Below, in pieces: positions 1 to 5,589 of a stretch of DNA of 6,498 nucleotides (its first letter is position 1; each line of letters starts with the position of its first letter). This stretch comes from an uncultured Myxococcales bacterium. Lineage in GTDB: Bacteria > Myxococcota_A > Bradymonadia > UBA7976 > UBA1532. The translations under genes were made by a program, and so were the position numbers. Where the stretch lies: the NCBI GenBank assembly GCA_937896275.1, contig CALBMW010000186.1:1-6498 (forward strand), given 5' to 3'. The notes beneath the pieces are model-generated. The model did not search any database. It had not been told where the DNA came from and worked only from the letters and a program-made list of their open reading frames with translations.

Positions 1-1022
1 GCAACGGCGCGCGCCCCCGACGGGGCACGCCAGCCGATCACGATCGCCGTCACCCAAACCAACAGCGCGCCGGCGAGCAAGGGCGCAGCCCACCGACGCG
101 GGCGAGCTGGCCCCGGCGACGTCGGGGGTGGACCGATCGGCAGGCGCGCGAGGTCCACCGCGCCCGGAATGGAGGCCGTCGGATCGGCCCGCCACGCCCG
201 CATCAGCTCGACCAGGGCATCGTGCGCGGTGGCCGGCCGCAGATCGGGGTCGCGGGCCAACAGCCTCACGCAGACGCGCGCCAGCGCCCGCGGGACGGCC
301 GCCGGGGGCTCGACGTCGGCGGTCGCGATGCGCAACGCGATGGCCCTCGGATCGCCGCCGGGCACCTCGAAGGGCCGCCGCCCGGTCAGCAGGCGATAGA
401 AGACCACGCCCACCGCGAAGAGGTCGCTGCGCGGATCGTCGCGCACGCCCTGCAGGCGCTCGGGCGCGATGTAGTGCGGGGTGCCGATGACGCCGCCGCG
501 CGTGAGCTCGTCCGCGCCCGGCAGGGGCTCGGTGGCCAGCGCGATGCCGAAGTCGCAGAGCTTGGCGACCAGGGTGGCGCGGTCGACCAGGACGTTGGAC
601 TCCTTGATGTCGCGGTGCACCACGCCGGCGCCGTGGGCGGCCACGAGGGAGCGCAGCACCTGCGCGACGAGCCGCACGGCGTGATCAGGATCGACGGCGC
701 GACCTCGCGGGAAGACGTGGTGGAGCGGCTCGCCGAACAACTCCATCGTGAGGAAGGGGGCGCCGTCCGGCAGCTGGCCCACCTGGTACACGTGGACGAC
801 GTGGGGATCGTCGATCCGGGCCAGCAGCCGCGCCTCGTCGCGAAAGCGAGCCAGGTGCGCCGGCTCGAGGGCCTGGAGCACCTTGAAGGCGACGCGCCGG
901 TCGAGCGCCAGATCGGTGGCCTCGAAGACGGTGCCGAAGCCGCCCTCACCGAGCGGGCGGCCGACCCGGTGGCCGGCGATCTCGAGACCCTCCAGCGCCT
1001 GCATCGGGGCGGTCGGCTTCAC
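1..1022 (-). CDS. Membrane-anchored Hanks-type Ser/Thr protein kinase (3' partial)
   Basis: Transfers phosphate from ATP to Ser/Thr of target proteins. From GTG 1022, 340 residues are visible before the window ends. All catalytic elements are present: glycine loop GEGGFGTV (25-32), VAFK with Lys47, a likely alpha-C Glu at 63, HRDIKESN with Asp138, Lys140 and Asn143, DFG (157-159), GTPHYIAPE (180-188) and Asp200. The domain runs from about 14 to 275 and looks active. One small oddity is Glu141, where most family members have Pro (HRDxKPxN). A Pro-rich juxtamembrane linker (about 281-312) leads into one hydrophobic helix, about 313-331 (APLLAGALLVWVTAIVIGW). This places the kinase in the cytoplasm and the unseen C-terminus outside the inner membrane. 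The start overlaps the stop of the secreted-protein gene as GTGA, with GGTGA upstream; ATG 1004 is the alternative and removes six residues. The layout is that of Pkn/PknB-type myxobacterial kinases. Its ligand domain and substrates cannot be seen here. Confidence 0.93.
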   Translation of the reverse strand, partial: MKPTAPMQALEGLEIAGHRVGRPLGEGGFGTVFEATDLALDRRVAFKVLQALEPAHLARFRDEARLLARIDDPHVVHVYQVGQLPDGAPFLTMELFGEPLHHVFPRGRAVDPDHAVRLVAQVLRSLVAAHGAGVVHRDIKESNVLVDRATLVAKLCDFGIALATEPLPGADELTRGGVIGTPHYIAPERLQGVRDDPRSDLFAVGVVFYRLLTGRRPFEVPGGDPRAIALRIATADVEPPAAVPRALARVCVRLLARDPDLRPATAHDALVELMRAWRADPTASIPGAVDLARLPIGPPPTSPGPARPRRWAAPLLAGALLVWVTAIVIGWRAPSGARAV

Positions 1023-1912
1023 CGGATCACCAGCGACACGCAGCGGGGCACGGTGGCCTGCTCGCAGACCTCGGCCCCGAGCGTCGCGTCGGCGGGCAGC
1101 GCGTCGGCGGGGAAGAGCACGCCCAGCCCGCGCGGCTCACCGTCGGGCGGCACCACGCGGTCGGGGATCTCGACCAGGGCGTCGAGAGGCCGGCCGTCGA
1201 CCGCGACGCTCACCGCGCCGATCGTGAAGGGCGGCTGGGTGTGGTTGGCCGCGGTGAGACGCGCCAGCAGGAAGGGGCCGACGCGGACCAGCCCGTGGCT
1301 GGTGAGGTAGATGAAGTCCTGCTTGGTCCGGCGCGCGTCGGCCAGTCGCTCGGCGCCGCCCACCGCGACCCAGCCGGCCACCTGGTGACGGGCGCGCGCG
1401 TCGACCTCGGCCGCCAGCGGCGCGAACAGGGGGGCCACCTCGACCGGGACGCCCGCCGCGCCGTCCCGGAGCCACGCCGTGACCAGCGCGACCGCCTCCG
1501 GGCCTGCGCGGCGCGTGACGGACGGATCGGCCAGCACGCGCACGAGGTCGATGGACGCCTCGTCCGCGGTGCGCGCGACCGCCACCCGGCAGGTGAACGC
1601 GGTCCCGCCCTCGGTGAGCACCGTCAGGTTGGTGGTGGGGCGCTTCGCGCGGACCCAGTCCGAGTCGACGAGGCTGAGCACGACCAGCTGATCGCGGATC
1701 GCCGCCGTGAGCACGTCCGGGCTGCCGGGCACCGCGAGGCGCACGCGCTCGGGCAGCACCAGCGTCAGGCGCTGATCGAAGTACAGGGGGAGCGGATCGG
1801 AGGGGCCGTCGACGTCAGGGCCGAGCTGGACCGACCGGGTGCGCTCGACGGGCGCCTCGGCTCCCGCGGCGCCGCTCAACAGGAGCAGGAGCAGCCCGGC
1901 AGCGGATCTCAC
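1019..1912 (-). CDS. Secreted beta-rich protein with VirB9/pilus-N-like N-terminal domain (possibly DUF2381-like)
   Basis: From GTG 1912 the product has 297 residues. It begins with a textbook signal peptide: Arg2, a run of six Leu (7-12), and an AGA cleavage site after residue 18. The frame also has a TTG at 1969 that would add 19 Arg-rich residues before the same hydrophobic core. GTG is preferred because it gives a normal-length signal peptide, although neither start has a good SD. Residues about 40-115 read as beta strands: LTLVLPERVRLAVPGSPDVL, then TTNLTVLTEGG (93-103) and FTCRVAV. That pattern recalls the N-terminal domain of VirB9/TrbG and secretin-associated pilus-N domains. The C-terminal half is Ig-like in feel and ends with Cys283 and Cys291, a possible disulfide. 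From memory, myxobacterial DUF2381 secreted proteins have a similar layout and often adjoin kinase genes; this link is tentative. The stop overlaps the kinase start by 4 bases. Likely periplasmic; an envelope partner of the kinase is inference. Confidence 0.8.
   Translation of the reverse strand: MRSAAGLLLLLLSGAAGAEAPVERTRSVQLGPDVDGPSDPLPLYFDQRLTLVLPERVRLAVPGSPDVLTAAIRDQLVVLSLVDSDWVRAKRPTTNLTVLTEGGTAFTCRVAVARTADEASIDLVRVLADPSVTRRAGPEAVALVTAWLRDGAAGVPVEVAPLFAPLAAEVDARARHQVAGWVAVGGAERLADARRTKQDFIYLTSHGLVRVGPFLLARLTAANHTQPPFTIGAVSVAVDGRPLDALVEIPDRVVPPDGEPRGLGVLFPADALPADATLGAEVCEQATVPRCVSLVIR
1027..1031 (-). promoter_or_regulatory. Likely ribosome binding site GGTGA for the kinase gene
   Basis: On the minus strand GGTGA (1031-1027) is followed by TCCG and then GTG at 1022-1020. 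This matches the 3' part of the anti-SD complement with suitable spacing. It supports GTG 1022 over the in-frame ATG at 1004, which has no SD-like sequence before it. The site lies inside the last codons of the secreted-protein gene, whose TGA (1021-1019) overlaps the GTG as GTGA, an arrangement that favours translational coupling. Confidence 0.5.
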
Positions 1913-2037
1913 GAGGGTCGACCAGGCCCCACGCAGCGCAAAGCGTCGAGACCGGCGCGCGAGGCCCAAGACGGTCGGCGCCGATGAAGGGCTGAACAGC
2001 GCCGCCTTCGCGCGCCGCGTCGATGGCCGTCCGTCAT
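1909..2037 (-). CDS. Possible 42-residue bridging ORF (uncertain)
   Basis: The ATG at 2037-2035 overlaps the TGA of the ATPase gene as ATGA. The frame runs 42 codons and ends in a TGA that overlaps the GTG at 1912 of the next gene as GTGA. The peptide begins MTDGHRRGARRRR and is rich in Arg, with two Cys and two Trp and no recognisable domain. A weak GGAAG lies just upstream of the ATG. Its composition looks like an out-of-frame reading of GC-rich DNA, so it may not be a functional protein. Its ends, however, fit the 4-base overlaps at the other junctions of this operon exactly. It could be a leader-type ORF coupling translation of the ATPase gene to the following secreted-protein gene, or pure chance. 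Confidence 0.25.
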   Translation of the reverse strand: MTDGHRRGARRRRCSALHRRRPSWASRAGLDALRCVGPGRPS

Positions 2038-5000
2038 GCTTCCAGCCGTCGCCCCTGATACTGCGAGGCCATCTCCGGCTCGCCGATCGCGGTCAGGAAG
2101 CGGACGAAGTTGCGCTGGGTGGAGAGCGCCTGCTCCAGGGCGCCGAGGCCGAGCAGGTAGCGCACCAGGGCCTCGTAGAAGCCCCGCACCTCCGGCAGGC
2201 GCGCGAAGTCGAAGCCGCTGTCGGCGTCGTACTGAACGTGCTCGTCGAAGAGGTAGAGCAGCTCGGCGACGTTGCCCACCGAGAAGGCCAGCTCGCGGCT
2301 CTCGGCCCGCACGCGCAGGTACTCGTCATAGGATCCGAGACCGAGCAGGTCATCGAAGAGCTCGTGGAACTCCTCGAAAACACGGTGGAAGTTGCTCAGC
2401 CCCCGGTTGATCTGCGTGGCCACGCGGACGGCGTCGAGCGAGCGGCGCAGCCAGTCACGAAAGCCGCCCTCGCTCTGCGACTCGTCGGCGCGGCGGCGGC
2501 AAATCTTGCTGATCTCGACGAAACACTCGTCGATGCGCGTGGTGCCGTCGGGCATCCGGCTGAAGAGCTGCACGCAACGCTCGACCATCTCGATGGCGCG
2601 CTCGTCGTCGGGCTCCTGGCGGGCGAGGTTGAGCAAGTGCTCGACGCGCAGCTCGAGGCCCAGCGGATCGACGCCGGGGGCGCGCTGCTGCAGGGCGCGG
2701 AAGCGCTCGCGCAGGGTGCGGTAGCGACCCAGATCGCCCTGCTTGCGGTACAGGTCGCGGAGCAGATCACCCACTGTCTGCATGTGCTCGACGTCGCCCA
2801 CCTGGTCGTAGAGCGCGATGGCCTGATCCAGGTGCAGGGCGGCCTCGTCGAGGCGGTCGGGCTGCTCGAGGAAGAGCTCGCCGTACCGCCAGTGCACGAA
2901 GGCGCGCTGCTCGGCGTTGAGCTGCTCGACGCGCTTCTCGAGCAGATCGAGGCCGGCGTTGATCTCGTCCTCGACCGACTCCCCGCGGCGCTCGAGGTGG
3001 CGCAGGCGAACGAGCGACAAGGTGATGAGGCCGTAGGTGTCCCCCACCCGCTCGTAGGCCTCGCGCGTGAGATCGAACAGGGTGTCCGCCCGACGCGCGG
3101 CGCCCGGCAGCTCGCGGTCGAGGGCCTCGTAGACCGTGTCGGCGAGCACCTGATCGAGCCCCATCTGCTGGGCCAGCACCAGCGTGCGCTCGCTCAGCGC
3201 CTCGACGTGCTCGACGTCGAAGAAGCCGTGCTCCAGCGCATCGACCAGCTCGTCGAGGCGAACGGGGCGCTCATCGACCTCGGGCGCGAGCCAGCGGTCC
3301 AGCAGATCGGCGAAGCGCTCGCGGGTGTCGTAGATGACACCGAGCATGGTGGTCAGCACGCGGAGCTGAGCGACCTTGTTGCCGCACTGATCGGCCAGCA
3401 CCTCGGCCCGCGTCATCAGATCCAGCGGGCGCCCGAGGCGCTCGGGGAGGGGCAGCGTCGTGGGGCCGGTGCCCTCGCCGAAGAGATCGGGTGGGTAGAA
3501 CTCGCCGCTGAGCGCGTCGTAGTGGGCGTCGACCTGGTTCTGCACGAGATCGGTCGCGTAGATGGCCAGCAACTCTGCCAGGTACGGCGTCTGCTGGACC
3601 CGCTCGGCCTCTCGGGTGACCTCGATCAGCATCGCCTCGGCGGCGGCGTTGTCGTCGAACTCCATCGCAGCGGCCAGCCACTCCATGCGCGCCTTGATCG
3701 CCTCGCGATCGGCGCCGAGCTCACCGAGGCGCTCGAGCAGGAAGGGGAGCAGGCGGCCCTGCAGTCCGATCCACTCCCAGCGACCCACCGCCTCGGCCAA
3801 CCAGCCGTTGATGCGGATCGCCTCGGCCCGCGGGGCGCGCTCGAGGGCGCCGAGCAGCTGGACGAGGGCGCGACGGCCAGCGTTGTTGTCGCCGGCCGCG
3901 TAGCAGACCTCGACGCGCACGCGCATGGCCTCGAGGCGAGGGCCGGCGTCGGGCAGGTGAGCGCCCAGCTCGACCGCGGCGTCGGCGCTGCGGCGGGCCT
4001 CGGTGAAGTCGCCCATCACCTCTTTGAAGCGGGCGTGCACCGTCATCAGGCGCACGTTGATGGCCAGCAGCTCCTGATCGACCCCGTCGCCGAGGTCGGC
4101 CGCGCGGGCCAGGGCCTGCCGCGTGCTGGCCTCGGTGAGGGCGGCGTAGATGCGGTGCCGGCGCGCCCGGTCGTCGCGGCGGCCGAAGCGGCCGGCCAGG
4201 TAGGAGTAGCCGCCGCTGGTCTCGAAGAGCCGCTCCACCAGCGTGACCGCGGCCTCGGCGGCGGCCGCGTGGCGCCCCGCCTGGGCGAAGTGGCGCACCG
4301 CCGCCCAGAGGCGCTCCTGCTCGACGCGCTGGTCGTGGTCGCGGCGGCGGTTCTCGGACCAGGTCTCGGTGACGTCGAGGTGGCTGCGCGGGCGATCGGC
4401 CTCGTCGTCCTCGGCGTGGGCCAGCGCTCGCAGCAGGGCGCCGAGGCGCGCGTCGAGGACCTGGCGCTCCGTGGCCGGCAGCGTCTCGGCGTAGTGAGCG
4501 CCGACGTGGACCGACACGAAGGCCCAGCCCTCGGGCTCGGGGCGCACCAGCCCGGTCTGGACGAGGGCGTCGATGCGGAGGCGAGCGGCCTCGACCGGCA
4601 CGGTCCACACACGCGCCAACAGCTCGGTGTCGAAGCGGGCGCCCACCACCGCGGCCGTGCGCAGATCGGCCAGCACATGGGCCGGCAGCGCGGGCAGCCC
4701 TCCGCGGGCCAAGGCGCGAAGGCCCGCGTGGCCCGGGCGACCGCCCAGGCCTGGATCGTCGACGGGGCCGCCGCGTTTGAGAGCGCCCGCGTGCTCCGAC
4801 AGCCCGATCAGCGCGTCGAGCACCAGCGCGTTGCCAAAGGCCGCCCCCAGCAGATGCTCGAGCAGCGCGTCGGTGGGCTCGCCGTAGCGCGCGAGGCGAA
4901 GCCTGGCTCGCTCGGTCATGGCGTCGGCCGGCAGGGGCTCGAGGGTGCGTTCGTCGGCCGGCGCCGGCAGCCACGGGGCGGGGGCCGGCGTGCCCTCGTC

Positions 5001-5582
5001 ATGCAGCGGCAGCGCGCTGGCGAGCACCAGCAGCAGCCGGTGCGCCTGGTCCGGATCGAGGCCCGCGGCGACCGCCTCGATGAGCGCGCGCGTCTGGACG
5101 TCCGCGCGATGGGCGTCGTCGAGCACCACCATCACGGGGTGCTCGCGCGCGATATCCAGTAGTAAATCCGCGTAGATACGGTCACGACCAGGAGCAGGCG
5201 AGCCCTCGTTCGTCCCGGGCAGCGAGGCGATGTCCGTGGCCGCGTGCAGGAAGTCCGCGCCCGGCAGCAGCCAGGGAACCTCGCCGTCCGCGTTGGCCTG
5301 GTCATCGGTGTCGTTGCTGGCGGCGATCGCGCGCACGCCCTCGGCGACGCGCGTCACGAGCTCCTCGAGGACGCCGCGAGCGCTCGACTGGACGCGATCC
5401 TCGTCCCCGCAGCGAGCGCTGACGACCGCCGCGCCCTCGCCCGGGCTGTCGACCGACTCGAGGAAGCGCCCGAGGATGGTGGAGCGGCCGCTGCCGACCG
5501 GCGCGATCAGGTGCAGCACCCGGCCGCGCCCGGCGCGGGCCTCGCTCCAGGCGGCGCGGAGGGCTTCGTGAAGATGATCCAT
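2034..5582 (-). CDS. AAA_16/STAND-type ATPase with long TPR-like helical region
   Basis: A protein of 1182 residues, probably cytoplasmic, with no signal peptide or membrane helix. The N-terminal NTPase module has a P-loop APVGSGRST (27-35), where Arg33 replaces the usual Walker A Lys, and a good Walker B VMVVLDDAHRAD (150-161). A GNAL motif (250-253) corresponds to the GNPL-type motif of the family. AAVVGARFDTELLARV (310-325) marks the winged-helix-like region that usually follows the NTPase in COG3899/MalT-like proteins, and it extends to about 385. From about 430 to the end the sequence is helical and TPR-like; the clearest repeats are at about 897-965. There is no C-terminal LuxR HTH and no fused kinase domain. 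The family works as signal-responsive scaffolds, often within PknK-type kinases; here a kinase is encoded two genes downstream. ATG 5582 is chosen for its GGTGA; GTG 5588 would add two residues. TTA and CTA, both rare here, are codons 140-141. Substrate and partner are unknown. Confidence 0.9.
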   Translation of the reverse strand: MDHLHEALRAAWSEARAGRGRVLHLIAPVGSGRSTILGRFLESVDSPGEGAAVVSARCGDEDRVQSSARGVLEELVTRVAEGVRAIAASNDTDDQANADGEVPWLLPGADFLHAATDIASLPGTNEGSPAPGRDRIYADLLLDIAREHPVMVVLDDAHRADVQTRALIEAVAAGLDPDQAHRLLLVLASALPLHDEGTPAPAPWLPAPADERTLEPLPADAMTERARLRLARYGEPTDALLEHLLGAAFGNALVLDALIGLSEHAGALKRGGPVDDPGLGGRPGHAGLRALARGGLPALPAHVLADLRTAAVVGARFDTELLARVWTVPVEAARLRIDALVQTGLVRPEPEGWAFVSVHVGAHYAETLPATERQVLDARLGALLRALAHAEDDEADRPRSHLDVTETWSENRRRDHDQRVEQERLWAAVRHFAQAGRHAAAAEAAVTLVERLFETSGGYSYLAGRFGRRDDRARRHRIYAALTEASTRQALARAADLGDGVDQELLAINVRLMTVHARFKEVMGDFTEARRSADAAVELGAHLPDAGPRLEAMRVRVEVCYAAGDNNAGRRALVQLLGALERAPRAEAIRINGWLAEAVGRWEWIGLQGRLLPFLLERLGELGADREAIKARMEWLAAAMEFDDNAAAEAMLIEVTREAERVQQTPYLAELLAIYATDLVQNQVDAHYDALSGEFYPPDLFGEGTGPTTLPLPERLGRPLDLMTRAEVLADQCGNKVAQLRVLTTMLGVIYDTRERFADLLDRWLAPEVDERPVRLDELVDALEHGFFDVEHVEALSERTLVLAQQMGLDQVLADTVYEALDRELPGAARRADTLFDLTREAYERVGDTYGLITLSLVRLRHLERRGESVEDEINAGLDLLEKRVEQLNAEQRAFVHWRYGELFLEQPDRLDEAALHLDQAIALYDQVGDVEHMQTVGDLLRDLYRKQGDLGRYRTLRERFRALQQRAPGVDPLGLELRVEHLLNLARQEPDDERAIEMVERCVQLFSRMPDGTTRIDECFVEISKICRRRADESQSEGGFRDWLRRSLDAVRVATQINRGLSNFHRVFEEFHELFDDLLGLGSYDEYLRVRAESRELAFSVGNVAELLYLFDEHVQYDADSGFDFARLPEVRGFYEALVRYLLGLGALEQALSTQRNFVRFLTAIGEPEMASQYQGRRLEA

Positions 5583-5584
5583 GG

Positions 5585-5589
5585 TCACC
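5585..5589 (-). promoter_or_regulatory. Possible ribosome binding site GGTGA for the ATPase gene, overlapping the upstream stop
   Basis: On the minus strand the bases read GGTGA, then CC, then ATG at 5582. GGTGA is the 3' half of the AGGAGGTGA anti-SD complement, and its position suits the ATG. The same bases contain the TGA stop of the SUMF1 gene and an alternative GTG start at 5588 (GTGA overlap). A ribosome finishing the first gene would therefore sit on the start of the second. The SD match is short, so this is only moderately supported. Confidence 0.4.

Noticed and set aside
386..949. A 187-codon minus-strand ORF within the kinase region
   Set aside because: It is in a different frame from the kinase and is Ser/Arg/Pro-rich with no motifs. 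The frame beginning at 1022 carries every kinase motif.
222..1310. A 362-codon plus-strand ORF across the kinase C-lobe and the end of the secreted-protein gene
   Set aside because: It is antisense to the kinase and crosses a gene boundary. Its His/Asp/Arg/Gly-rich composition is typical of antisense frames in GC-rich DNA.
1913..1969. A Tat-type signal (SRRFALR) in the longer TTG-start form of the secreted protein
   Set aside because: The match to SRRxFLK is weak, the hydrophobic core begins too far downstream, and TTG 1969 has no ribosome binding site. The GTG 1912 form has an ordinary Sec signal peptide.
1991..2005. A small hairpin (GCTG-AA-CAGC) between the ATPase and secreted-protein genes as a terminator
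   Set aside because: The stem is only 4 bp with a 2-base loop and no T-run, so it cannot be called a terminator, and all neighbouring genes read on in the same direction.
1839..5162. A 1107-codon open reading frame on the plus strand
   Set aside because: It is exactly in antisense register with the ATPase gene, so its only stops would be sense TTA, CTA or TCA codons, which that gene avoids. It also crosses the start of the secreted-protein gene, and its product is low-complexity Ala/Glu/Leu/Val/Gln with no domain.
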